From: DAIDKA01 sp963726995
GTDB taxonomy: Bacteria > Pseudomonadota > Gammaproteobacteria > Steroidobacterales > Steroidobacteraceae
Direction: 5' to 3'
Assembly (NCBI GenBank): GCA_963726995.1
Contig: CAVSEP010000004.1
Location: 434,001 to 498,000 of the forward strand
Length of the DNA: 64,000 nt
Positions 34,977-43,243 of this stretch are shown here, one piece after another (the first letter of the stretch is position 1; every line of letters begins with the position of its first letter). Below the pieces are notes generated by a model. That model made no database searches. It was not told where the DNA came from and saw only the letters and a list, made by a program, of their open reading frames with translations. The position numbers and the translations under genes are program-made.

Positions 34977-35359
34977 GGTTCTCTCCTTCGCCGGATTCAT
35001 CCTTTGTTGGGGGTAGCACACGGCAGCGCCTGGGAAGTTGCACGCGCGATGTCTCGCGCTGGAGCAATCGGTCTGCCGCTGCACGGTTTTGTGGCCCCGA
35101 TCGCGTGGGTGCACTCGAACAATTTGCAACATCCGGCGGCCGCGGGAACGCTCGACAGGCCTGCTTTTGTAAGGTTATCGTCATGCAAAGGGAGGCATTT
35201 CTCGGGCCACGGGGCTGCGCGCCGCAGCATTTGCCCATGGCACATCCCTTGCTACTTGTAAGGTCGTGGTCAGTAGCAACGCTGACGCCTCGGTCTCGAC
35301 CGCGAGGCGCAGTTCCTGGCCTCGATCGACATGGCCGGCCTTTTGGGGAGAAACGGAAA
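34977..35359. other. Divergent regulatory region between tannase and TonB receptor genes
   Basis: No gene is supported here. The region contains two similar 17-mers, TTGTAAGGTTATCGTCA at 35167-35183 and TTGTAAGGTCGTGGTCA at 35256-35272, in direct orientation 89 bp apart on the receptor side. They may be regulator or promoter elements. The receptor ribosome site GGAGAAACGGAAA closes the region. Confidence 0.4.
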
Positions 35360-38155
35360 GTGAGCAAAGACTGCACACGCAGCAACAAGGTCCCGTCGTA
35401 CCTCGCGTTTGGAGCGGGCGGTATCCTGGCATTGAGTGTCGGGGTTCCGCTGCACGCGGCGCAGACCGAGGACACCGAGAAGGTCGAGACCGTGACCGTC
35501 ACCGGCACTCTGATTCCGACGCAGAAGGACGTGAACGTCCCGACGCCGGTGATCACCATCAGCCAGGATGACCTGCAGGCCCAAGGATTCACCTCCGTAT
35601 CCGATGCCCTGCAGCACGCATCGTTCGCCACCGGCCAGGTGCAAGGTCCCCAGTACAGCGGCGGCTTCACCCAGGGCGCCCAGACCCTGAGCCTGTTCGG
35701 ACTGGATCCGAGCTATACGAAATTCCTCATCGACGGCCGGCCGCTGGGGGATTACCCGGCGCTCTACAACGGCACGGAAAACTTCAACAGCATCTCCGGC
35801 ATTCCGGTGGAACTGGTCGATCACATCGACATCCTGCCCGGCGGCCAGTCCTCGATCTACGGCTCGGATGCCATCGCGGGTGTGGTCAACATCGTCATGA
35901 AGAAGAAGCTGGATGGCCCCGTCGCCGACGTGCGCTACGGCTGGACCAAGGACGGCGGCGGCACGGACAAGCGCTTCGCGCTGGCCGACAGCCTCACTTT
36001 CGGCAACTTCACTCTGGTCGGCGGCCTGCAGTACGAGAACACGGCGCCGATCTGGGGCTACCAGCGACCCCTGACGGCGAGCCACTATCTGTCGGGCACC
36101 AGCCCCGTGGTGGCGACGCGCGACTTCCTGGTCTCAGGCTATGCCGGCAACTACTACTTCCTGGACCCGGCCAACTGCGGCAATGTCTCGGGGCTGTTCG
36201 GCGGGACCATCGGCCTGCAGACGCGCGCCGGTCACGGCCAGTTTTGCGGCACCACGCACGACGGCGACTACACCATCAACAACGGCGATTCGGGCATCCA
36301 GGGCTACTTCCACGCCACCTACGATGTCAATGATCACATGCAGATCTACGCCGACACGCTGCTGAATCATGATGTGGTGAGCGACAGTGTGGGGCCGCTG
36401 TTCTATGCCAACGACCAAGATGCGAACAGCCCCTTCTACTACTACGAGGACCCGAACCTCGAGGACTTCATGATCCTGCAGCATGTCTTCTCGTCCGAGG
36501 AGGCGGGGGGACTCAAGAACACCATGAACGAGCAGATCGTGAATGCACAGCGCACCACGCTGGGCATCATGGGCACGCTTGGCGCCTCGAGCTGGGCCTA
36601 CGACATCAACATGACCTACGACCAGGAGAAGCTGGACGAGCGCACCCATATACTGTTCACCGCACCGCTGGAGGCTTACTTCAGTCAGATCATGGGGCCA
36701 AGCCTGGGGTATGACGCGGCGAATTTCGCGTACGTGTACACGCCGGACTATGCCTCTTTCTACAACCCCGTGAGTCCCTCCGACTACGCGGGGTTCAGCG
36801 GCTATGCGACCAGCCACTCCTACACCGAGCGCAGCCTCGCCCGCGCCCAGCTGGCCAACCCCTCGCTGTTCCAACTCCCGGGCGGTAACGCTGGCATCGC
36901 CGTCGCCATCGAAGGTGGGGATGAGGGCTGGAACTACGCGCCGGACCCGGGGTATCTCGACGGCACGGTGTTCGCCTATACCGCGACGGCAGGATCCGGC
37001 CATCGCTCCCGCTATGCCGGCACCGGCGAACTGCGCCTGCCGCTGTTCTCCATGCTCAGCATCACGGCCTCGGGGCGCTACGACAAGTACAATGTCACGG
37101 GCGGGGACTTCACCAAGTTCACCTACAACATCGGCGCGGATTTCAAGCCGCTGAAGGGCCTGTCGTTCCGCGCCCGCTATGGCACGGCCTTCAAGGCCCC
37201 GACGCTGGCGGATGAGTTCCAGGGACCCAGCGGGTTCTTCCAGACGGTCACTGATTACTACACCTGCGCCAAGCAGGGCTTCAGCGGCGTGAACCTCGGG
37301 AACTGTTCCCTGCAATACCTGGATGACTCGGTGCAGGGAACGACCGAGGGCAATCCGGACCTGAAGCCCATCACCGCCAAGGTGTGGGATGTCGGCATCG
37401 TCTGGCAGCCCCTGGAGCGAGTGACCATCACCTCCGACTTCATGCACTGGGGAATCAGCAATGAGGTGGAGCAGCAGAACTCCTCGCAGCTGCTGATCAC
37501 CGAGTCGGAGTGCCGGCTGGGGCAGCTGGACATCAATTCCCCGACCTGCGTCGATGCGCTGAGCAAGGTGACGCGCAATGCCGTGGGGGATCTGCAAGCC
37601 ATCCTGACGCCCAAGGTGAACGTGGCCCAGGAGACCGTGAACACGGTACTCACCACCTTCAAGTTCGTGATGCCGGCCGGCAAGCTCGGCACCTTCACGC
37701 TGGGCGGTGCCTGGACCGACATGATCAAGCACACCACCGTGCAGTTCCCCGGCGATGATCCCATCGATGCCCTGGGCGATCCAAGCTGGAGCCAGGAATT
37801 CAAGTCGAAGCTGGATGGCGCACTGACCTGGGATTTCGGACCCTTGAGCTCCACCGTCTACGTGGAGCGCTTCGGCCAGACGCCCAACTACCTGGCGACC
37901 ATCGACGGCTACAACACCCCGGGGGCCGGAAGACTGGGCCAGTACACGCTGACCAACTTCACGGCGCGCTACCAGGTGACACCGGGGCTATACGTTACGG
38001 CCACCGTGGACAACATGTTTGGCACCATGCCGCCGGTGGATCACAGCTATCCGGGTACCGCGGGCACGACGTCAGTGGAGGCCTACGACATATTCGACTA
38101 CAACGTGTACGGCCGTCAGTACTTCCTCGAGGTCAATTACAAGTTCATGAAGTAG
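35360..38155 (+). CDS. TonB-dependent outer-membrane receptor
   Basis: Read from GTG 35360 behind GGAGAAACGGAAA, 931 residues. The frame stays open upstream but has no suitable start. A signal peptide (SYLAFGAGGILALSVGVPLH) is followed by a TonB-box-like segment (KVETVTVTG), a plug domain (TPVITISQDDLQAQGFTSVS; PGGQSSIYGSDAIAGVVNIV) and a long beta-barrel ending in RQYFLEVNYKFMK with a terminal aromatic-rich strand. Such receptors import siderophores or large organic molecules using TonB energy. Its neighbour is a tannase, so a plant-derived ester or oligomer is a plausible cargo. The 3' end overlaps the converging aldo/keto reductase gene by 11 bases. Confidence 0.93.
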   Translation: MSKDCTRSNKVPSYLAFGAGGILALSVGVPLHAAQTEDTEKVETVTVTGTLIPTQKDVNVPTPVITISQDDLQAQGFTSVSDALQHASFATGQVQGPQYSGGFTQGAQTLSLFGLDPSYTKFLIDGRPLGDYPALYNGTENFNSISGIPVELVDHIDILPGGQSSIYGSDAIAGVVNIVMKKKLDGPVADVRYGWTKDGGGTDKRFALADSLTFGNFTLVGGLQYENTAPIWGYQRPLTASHYLSGTSPVVATRDFLVSGYAGNYYFLDPANCGNVSGLFGGTIGLQTRAGHGQFCGTTHDGDYTINNGDSGIQGYFHATYDVNDHMQIYADTLLNHDVVSDSVGPLFYANDQDANSPFYYYEDPNLEDFMILQHVFSSEEAGGLKNTMNEQIVNAQRTTLGIMGTLGASSWAYDINMTYDQEKLDERTHILFTAPLEAYFSQIMGPSLGYDAANFAYVYTPDYASFYNPVSPSDYAGFSGYATSHSYTERSLARAQLANPSLFQLPGGNAGIAVAIEGGDEGWNYAPDPGYLDGTVFAYTATAGSGHRSRYAGTGELRLPLFSMLSITASGRYDKYNVTGGDFTKFTYNIGADFKPLKGLSFRARYGTAFKAPTLADEFQGPSGFFQTVTDYYTCAKQGFSGVNLGNCSLQYLDDSVQGTTEGNPDLKPITAKVWDVGIVWQPLERVTITSDFMHWGISNEVEQQNSSQLLITESECRLGQLDINSPTCVDALSKVTRNAVGDLQAILTPKVNVAQETVNTVLTTFKFVMPAGKLGTFTLGGAWTDMIKHTTVQFPGDDPIDALGDPSWSQEFKSKLDGALTWDFGPLSSTVYVERFGQTPNYLATIDGYNTPGAGRLGQYTLTNFTARYQVTPGLYVTATVDNMFGTMPPVDHSYPGTAGTTSVEAYDIFDYNVYGRQYFLEVNYKFMK

Positions 38156-39101
38156 CGCCTGAAGCCGAGTCCCAGAACTGTTCCATCCTGCGCCGGATGG
38201 CCTCATCCGGCAGGCGGCCCCGGGCTGCGGCCTGGTTGTCCACCAGGTGCGCGACCTGCGTGGAGCCCGGAATGGCGCAGGTGACGGCAGGATGGGAGAT
38301 CACGTACTTGAGCAGGAACTGACCCCAGCTGGTGACGTCGATGTCGGCCGCCCAGGCCGGTAGTTTCCTGGACTGGGCCTGACGCAGCACGCTGCCGAAA
38401 CCGAAAGGTACGTTGGCCAGCACCGCAACATGCCGCTCCTGGGCGAGGGGTAGCAAGACTTTCGCGGCATCCCGATTGTCGAGCGAGTAGTCGACCTGCA
38501 CGAAGTCCAGCGGATACTTGCGCAGGTACCCGATCATGTCCTCGTGCTGCGAGACGCGCGAGGTCGTAATGCCGATATAGCGGATCTTCCCGGCCTGTTT
38601 CCATTGCTGCAGTTGCGGCAGCAGCGCATCCACGCCATCCAGGTTGTGGACCTGCAGTAGATCGATCTTCGAAGTCCGCAGGCGCCCCAGGGAGCGCTCA
38701 AAACTCGCCACACCGCCAACGCCGTCACCGTGAAAGCCCCGGCCGCTGAGGGTCAGCTTGCTGGCCACGAACATGCGGTCGCGGCTGCCGGCCAGGGCCT
38801 CGCCGATGAGGGTTTCGCTGTCGCCGTAGGAGGCCGCCGTGTCGATTACCGTCCCGCCCAGCTCCTGCATGCGCTGGATCTCGGCCAGGATCGGCCCGCG
38901 ATCTTCCAGGCTGAACTTGTCGGTACCCAGCCCGATGGCCGGCAGCTTCTCGCCCGTCGAGGGAATCGCCTTGGTGATCAGGGACAGGGCGGGGCCGCTT
39001 GCGCCGAGGCTGGACCTGGACATTAAGGCTCCCGCACCGAGTGCCAGCGCGCCGCCCAGGGCGTCACGCCGGGAAAAATGGTCTGTTCGTGATCGCTGCA
39101 T
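38145..39101 (-). CDS. Tat-exported aldo/keto reductase
   Basis: Read from ATG 39101 behind GAGGAACAGG, 318 residues. The N-terminus has a Tat-type signal, HFSRRDALGGALALGAGALM. Catalytic residues follow in the barrel: D and Y in VIDTAASYGDSE, K in FVASKLTL, and H in LLQVHNLDG. The C-terminus has CAIPGSTQVAHLVDNQAAAR. Exported aldo/keto reductases are uncommon because NADPH is cytoplasmic, so it may carry its cofactor folded through Tat or use another donor. It sits at the end of the TonB receptor gene, tail to tail. Confidence 0.86.
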   Translation of the reverse strand: MQRSRTDHFSRRDALGGALALGAGALMSRSSLGASGPALSLITKAIPSTGEKLPAIGLGTDKFSLEDRGPILAEIQRMQELGGTVIDTAASYGDSETLIGEALAGSRDRMFVASKLTLSGRGFHGDGVGGVASFERSLGRLRTSKIDLLQVHNLDGVDALLPQLQQWKQAGKIRYIGITTSRVSQHEDMIGYLRKYPLDFVQVDYSLDNRDAAKVLLPLAQERHVAVLANVPFGFGSVLRQAQSRKLPAWAADIDVTSWGQFLLKYVISHPAVTCAIPGSTQVAHLVDNQAAARGRLPDEAIRRRMEQFWDSASGATS

Positions 39102-39208
39102 GGCCTGTTCCTCGTTGCCGATGAGTCTGACCCGCTGCACTTCGCCAGCATACGGGCGTACGCTAGGGAGTACTTTACCGCCTCGCACGACGCGCAGGAC
39201 AGTGGATC

Positions 39209-39511
39209 ATGTTCGCAGGCCGTTCATGGCAAGAGTGGATCAGTGAGTATGGCGGTAGCCATCGGCACCCGCTGAATCGGTTCTGCCATACGCTCGGTAT
39301 TCCGTTGATCGCACTGACGCTGCCCCTGTTCCTCGCAATCCCGTTCGTTCGTGGCTTCTGGGTCATTCCGACCGCCATGTTCCTGCTCGGCTGGGCACTG
39401 CAGTTCATCGGCCACGTGTTTGAAGGCAAGCCACCTGAGTTCTTCAAGGACTGGCGCTTTCTCTTCGTCGGATTGCGCTGGTGGTTCGCCAAGGTGCGGG
39501 GCCGCGCCTGA
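39209..39511 (+). CDS. DUF962/Mpo1-like membrane protein
   Basis: A 100-residue protein with HRHPLNRFCHTLGIPLIALT near the N-terminus and LQFIGHVFEGKPPEFFKDWR near the C-terminus, the His-rich motifs of the DUF962/Mpo1 family, and two membrane helices between. Yeast Mpo1 is an iron-dependent dioxygenase that shortens 2-hydroxy fatty acids; bacterial members are largely uncharacterised. It stands alone just before the cassette array. Confidence 0.88.
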   Translation: MFAGRSWQEWISEYGGSHRHPLNRFCHTLGIPLIALTLPLFLAIPFVRGFWVIPTAMFLLGWALQFIGHVFEGKPPEFFKDWRFLFVGLRWWFAKVRGRA

Positions 39512-39953
39512 ATGCCGATCGTGCGCAACCTCGGTTACCGCTGCGCTCAATAGCTTGGCCGAAACAGGTCCGCGTTCCGCTCGTGGCCGCGCGAGCATGT
39601 CCCGCTGTCCCACCTTGGTCCATCGGTCACCTAGGAAACGGCCGCCGCAGGTGGGAATCGGGCGCCTGATACCGCGTCGCTTCGCCGCGGCTTCGTAATA
39701 TGCGGTCGCGTTGTCCGTGTGCGAATGGCGGCTTTGCCTGTTTGGAAGGAGTCATTCCGCGACGGTACCGGCCCGGAGCCGGCACTGAGGTGGCCAATCA
39801 CGCGGCCTCAAAGCGGACATATCGGATTTTCAAGCAAATCGAATTGTATACTGCTACAGCAATTTGACTGCTGGTCGCGGGAATGCTGGAGTTGGCTCAT
39901 GGGGTTACCGAATTCAAGCATTCAATCTGCCGCGCTTGCGCGGTCTAAATTGC
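39512..39953. other. Non-coding stretch upstream of the cassette array
   Basis: No convincing gene on either strand. An integron integrase would be expected here, facing away from the array, but none of its conserved motifs is seen. GC content drops towards the right end. Confidence 0.5.
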
Positions 39954-39960
39954 GTTAGGC
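39922..39960 (+). other. Leftmost recombination site of the array (attI or degenerate attC)
   Basis: The perfect 6-bp hairpin CCGCGC TT GCGCGG (39930-39943) is followed by TCTAAATTGC and the core site GTTAGGC (39954-39960), which fits the integron R' consensus GTTRRRY. The first cassette gene starts 2 bases later, as usual for integron cassettes. A clear left R'' partner is not seen, so this may be an attI or a worn attC. Confidence 0.5.
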
Positions 39961-39961
39961 T

Positions 39962-40219
39962 ATGAAGCTCTGGCAGCGCATAGTTGTAGTAATTGTGGCT
40001 GTTACTGCAATCTACTTATGGCACCACGAATTCCACGGGGCGGAGGGGCTCGTGCTGACCGTTGCGGCGCTCTTTATGGGGCGCCTGCTGTACACGTCGA
40101 AGGTGACAAACAATCTCCTCGGTGAAAGTCGCGACTATTCCATAAAGCCGGTGTTACTCGCGACAGCTAAGGGCGTCGTGTTCTTTGTTGTTGCATATTG
40201 TGGGCGGTTATGTCGATAG
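39962..40219 (+). CDS. Cassette 1: small membrane protein of unknown function
   Basis: 85 residues, MKLWQRIVVVIVAVTAIYLW onward, with two or three hydrophobic helices (LVLTVAALFMGRLLYTS; GVVFFVVAY). The ATG lies 2 bases after the recombination core, typical of a cassette. A second membrane-protein-like stretch in another frame (40198-40398, SIVATRRWHL and LVAIGLVIAPSMILIAAAQI) starts where this one ends. A one-base deletion near 40196 could therefore have split a longer protein of about 145 residues. No family recognised. Confidence 0.55.
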   Translation: MKLWQRIVVVIVAVTAIYLWHHEFHGAEGLVLTVAALFMGRLLYTSKVTNNLLGESRDYSIKPVLLATAKGVVFFVVAYCGRLCR

Positions 40220-40392
40220 TCGCCACTCGCCGCTGGCATCTGCCTGATACCTATCTTGTTGCTATTGGACTTGTAATTGCGCCAAGTATGATTTTGATTG
40301 CCGCGGCGCAGATCAATTCTGGATCGCAATGGGTCGATTTCAGTTTGGGGGCAAGCAGCGTGGTGCATAGAGACTGCCGGGAGCATCGCTGT

Positions 40393-40505
40393 GCCTAACA
40401 TTCGTTGGAGCGGACGCGCGCATTAATAAAGTGCTTGGTCTGCCGCCGAGCTACCTCGCTGGTGCGATCGATGCGGTGCCGCGCCGCTCAACTTTGGCGT
40501 TAGTG
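40393..40505 (+). other. attC site (integron recombination site) between cassettes 1 and 2
   Basis: R'' GCCTAAC (40393-40399) and R' core GTTAG (40499-40503) flank the site. Arm GTTGGAGCGGACGCG (40404-40418) pairs perfectly with CGCGCCGCTCAAC (40480-40492) except for two unpaired bases, a G and an A. These are the extrahelical bases that direct integrase to the bottom strand. The variable terminal structure between the arms is about 60 nt. Confidence 0.85.
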
Positions 40506-40508
40506 GTC

Positions 40509-40775
40509 ATGGTCAGGCAATCATTCCTCTCGGCATTGATCGTCGCGGCGCTTCTGGCTGACCTCACATGCGGTTCCCCTTCGGTTGCGGCGGCTCCGGC
40601 AGTGATGCCTGATGCGGTGGTGACTTTCGATGGCCCGAAACACAGATGCGCCGTTGCTGCTAAGGGCAAGACCGAAATCGCGATCGTGCCATGTGCGAAG
40701 GTGGCGGCCTATCTTCAAAGGACATTGCGACTCGCCCGAGGCTCCTTCGTGGAATTGGCATGTTTCCTGACGTAG
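40509..40775 (+). CDS. Cassette 2: small secreted protein of unknown function
   Basis: 88 residues from ATG 40509, four bases after the attC core. The N-terminus VRQSFLSALIVAALLADLTC is a signal peptide; the mature part is HRCAVAAKGKTEIAIVPCAK and a short tail with three cysteines in total. No family recognised. Position and size are typical of integron cassette genes. Confidence 0.5.
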   Translation: MVRQSFLSALIVAALLADLTCGSPSVAAAPAVMPDAVVTFDGPKHRCAVAAKGKTEIAIVPCAKVAAYLQRTLRLARGSFVELACFLT

Positions 40776-40880
40776 ACGTCTAGTGAATATGACCACACAG
40801 TGTCTGAACTGCGCGCTGCTGGATTACGACCGACGCCTGGCGTACACGTGGGATTTCTGACTGAGCCTCATCTCCTTGAC

Positions 40881-40928
40881 CACTAACATGCGTTTGAGCG
40901 GATGCGCTGCTCAACATTGGCGCTATGC
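40881..40928 (+). other. Short, degenerate attC-like site
   Basis: CACTAAC (40881-40887) is followed by GTTTGAGC (40892-40899), complementary to GCTCAAC (40909-40915) apart from one extra T. It ends in GGCGCTATGC, where GCTATGC replaces the normal GTTRRRY. The arms resemble those of the site at 40393. It is placed between cassettes 2 and 3. Confidence 0.5.
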
Positions 40929-40965
40929 GTCCTAATCGGACGATGCGCTTCGCCTCGCCCGCGGG

Positions 40966-41451
40966 ATGACGACTGCCTCGCAACGCTTGGGTCGCAGACC
41001 TGGCTTCATACCTACGCAACGCGAGGGGATTCGACCCGCCATTGCCCGGTTCGTCCGAGAGCACCTGTCACCGTCTGCATTTCGATTGCAGTTGGAGCGC
41101 GCAGACGCCTTTACGTTGGTAGCGGTAGTGGATGAACATGTGGTTGGCTACGCCACCGTCGAAGTTGGCAGGCCATGCCTTGCCCGGTCAACGGCGATTA
41201 CCCACTTCGATAAGCTTTTTGTTCAAGAGCATTTCCTCGGGAGCGGCATCGGAAATGCACTCCTCACGGAAGTGAGATCGGAGGCTAGACGCCGTGCTGG
41301 AAGCTCCGCGCTGTGGCTAACCGTAAACTCACAGAACCAGCGGGCCCGAGCCTTCTACACAAGGCAGGGTTTCATGGAGATCGGCGTCACGAACTTCGAC
41401 CTCTACGGTGAACAGCATGAGAACCATATCCTGTACGCGCCGGATGCCTAA
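40966..41451 (+). CDS. Cassette 3: GNAT-family N-acetyltransferase
   Basis: 161 residues. THFDKLFVQEHFLGSGIGNA gives the acetyl-CoA motif A (Q/R-x-x-G-x-G/A pattern), and WLTVNSQNQRARAFYTRQGF is motif B with the catalytic Tyr. The first about 20 residues look unlike a GNAT start, so the true beginning may be disturbed. GNATs are among the most frequent integron cassette products. The substrate is unknown. The stop codon lies inside the next attC-like half site. Confidence 0.8.
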   Translation: MTTASQRLGRRPGFIPTQREGIRPAIARFVREHLSPSAFRLQLERADAFTLVAVVDEHVVGYATVEVGRPCLARSTAITHFDKLFVQEHFLGSGIGNALLTEVRSEARRRAGSSALWLTVNSQNQRARAFYTRQGFMEIGVTNFDLYGEQHENHILYAPDA

Positions 41452-41475
41452 TTTGCAACGGAGCGGACGCGCCGC
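41446..41475 (+). other. Left half of an attC-like site
   Basis: GCCTAAT (41446-41452), then GGAGCGGACGCGC (41460-41472), repeating the left arm of the site at 40393. TAATAA follows in both. A matching right half with GTTAG was not found before the methyltransferase gene, so the site seems incomplete or rearranged. Confidence 0.5.
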
Positions 41476-41825
41476 CTGTAATAAGCCTAATTGAACTACT
41501 CAATACCGGACGCTCGCGACCGTCTCATATGGGTGCACGACCGGCATTTCAGGGGGCGTCGAGCCGGGAGGCAGGTTTCAGGAATTGTTACCGGCGCTTC
41601 CGGTTCGAGGCAGCCATTCGCGGTTGATCCCAACAATCGCGAAAGCGGTCATCCATCGCAAGGGCGGTCCGAATTGCGGCTGAGGTTGAAATGATTAACA
41701 ATAGGCCGATGTGGAGAATTGTCGAAGCTCACTGATCGATTTCTAATCGATCATCGGAATCCCAACTAGTCCGAGTCAGCATGTACTGATCGGGACTCTC
41801 TTGCATTTTCCGAATAGGGCTCCTC
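41476..41825. other. Non-coding stretch with a 9-bp hairpin
   Basis: No convincing gene. TGATCGATT (41733-41741), TCT, AATCGATCA (41745-41753) is a perfect 9-bp stem with a 3-nt loop and no T tract. It might be a remnant attC hairpin or a regulatory structure. Confidence 0.35.
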
Positions 41826-42605
41826 ATGAACGACAATTTCTTTGCTGCTCGAAGCAGCGGCTTTCGAAGTCAGACTTCCCACGATCTTCGGAATACGACC
41901 CGCATTGGCTCATAGCGAATGCTATGGGTCCACACGCACTATGGCTTGTAGAATGGCTTTCCCAGCGCCTAGAACTCAACCGGGGATGAAGGTTCTCGAC
42001 CTTGGTTGCGGTAAGGCGCTTACTCCATTTTCTTGGCGAAAGAATTCGGTGTAACCGTTTGGGCCGCGGATCATCGGATCAAGCCCAGCGAAAACCAGAT
42101 ACGAATCGAGCAGGCGGGGCTCTCAACTGCCGTGTTCCCGGTCTCTGTCGAAGCACACGCGCTACCCTTTGCACAGAATGGTTTCGACGCAATCGTGAGC
42201 CTTGATGCATATCACTACTTTGGAACCGATGACTTGTACCTGGGGTACATATCGTCCTTCCTAAAGCCCGGCGGCCGATTAGGTGTCGTCGTACCCGGGA
42301 CTGTGAAGGAGCTTTCTGAATTACCACCATCACATTTGGCGGACTACTGGGTCTGGGACTTCTGCAGTTTTCATTCCCCCAGCTGGTGGCGTCGGCATTG
42401 GGAAAAGACAGGACTGATGGAAGTAGAGGTAGCGGACACGCAGACGGATGGCTGGAAGCTTTGGCTTGAGTGGAATGAGGTTTGTGAGCAGGCCGGTCAG
42501 GGGAATCGGGCGAACCTTGCTCGCCGGGAGGCAGAGATGCTACGCATAGACGGTGGACGTACGCTCGGTTTCACCCGAGTGATTGCAAAGCGGATGAGCC
42601 GCTAG
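41826..42605 (+). pseudogene. Cassette 4: SAM-dependent methyltransferase, broken by two deletions
   Basis: Three frames in turn give one protein: SSEYDPHWLIANAMGPHALW (frame to about 41980), PGMKVLDLGCGKALT (motif I, to about 42025) and LAKEFGVTVWAADH, YHYFGTDDLYLGYISSFLKP and FCSFHSPSWWRRHWEKTGLM to 42605. Each switch is explained by one missing base. LDLGCG is the SAM-binding motif. The C-terminal region matches class I methyltransferases that resemble cyclopropane-fatty-acid synthase. The start is unresolved: ATG 41826 is in yet another frame. It is nonfunctional as written unless the sequence is in error. Confidence 0.72.
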
Positions 42606-42656
42606 CTCCTGCGAACGCTGGCCGACGCTCTCTTGACCGTAGGCTAGGAGTCGGTC

Positions 42657-43122
42657 ATGGACCACGTTAGAACCCTGTCAGTTGAAGTAGCGACTGGATC
42701 CGATGCGGTCGAAATTGGCCAATTTGTACCTACTTTCCCGCGCGAAGGCACTTCCATTCCTTCGGCGGGTACACGCAGATTCCGAAGTGCTGGCCTGGAT
42801 ACGTGACGTCCTCCTCAGGCGAGGGGAAACATCGGTCGTCAGAAGTCAGGGGACGATACTGGGATTTGCCTCTCTAGCTGGCGAGAACTTGGACCAATTG
42901 TATGTGCTCCCTGGTCAATATCGCCGGGGCATTGGGCAAATGCTTCTCGACTGGGCTAAGACCCGTAGCCCCCAGCGGCTGTGGCTATACACCTTCCAGC
43001 GCAATGAACGGGCGAAATTGTTTTATGAGTCCCAGGGGTTTCGCGCTCTCCGTCTAACCGACGGGGAACGAAATGAAGAAAAGGCGCCGGACGTGCTTTA
43101 CGAGTGGATCCCGGCTGAGTGA
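42657..43122 (+). pseudogene. Cassette 5: GNAT-family N-acetyltransferase (frameshifted near N-terminus)
   Basis: ATG 42657 opens a frame reading TLSVEVATGSDAVEIGQ, a typical GNAT start. The body lies in the next frame: YLLSRAKALPFLRRVHADSE, LDQLYVLPGQYRRGIGQMLL (motif A, Q-x-x-R-G-I-G) and WLYTFQRNERAKLFYESQGF (motif B). One extra base near 42725 explains the break. A truncated form from ATG 42703 (139 residues) is possible and would lack the first strand. The acceptor is unknown. Confidence 0.72.
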
Positions 43123-43131
43123 TGAGCCGCA

Positions 43132-43164
43132 AAGCAGATATTCTTCGCCGTCCGCTTCGGGTCA
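43132..43164 (+). repeat. 33-bp degenerate repeat, copy 1
   Basis: Begins AAGCAGATATT, has CCGTC in the middle and ends GGGTCA. It matches the copy at 43791-43823 in 24 of 33 positions and follows a cassette gene stop by about 10 bases. Confidence 0.4.
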
Positions 43165-43243
43165 ATATTGCCAAGTCTCATGATGGGCAACATCAGTTAG
43201 GATTGTATCGAGATCACCCCATAGTCGACTCGGGCCTGACTGC

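Noticed and set aside
36134..37732. 532-codon reverse frame inside the TonB receptor
   Set aside because: Shadow frame; the forward frame has plug and barrel motifs throughout.
39512..39953. Possible integron integrase gene next to the array
   Set aside because: No open frame long enough and none of the tyrosine-recombinase residues on either strand.
41733..41753. Rho-independent terminator at the TGATCGATT/AATCGATCA hairpin
   Set aside because: No following T tract and no clear gene ending just upstream.
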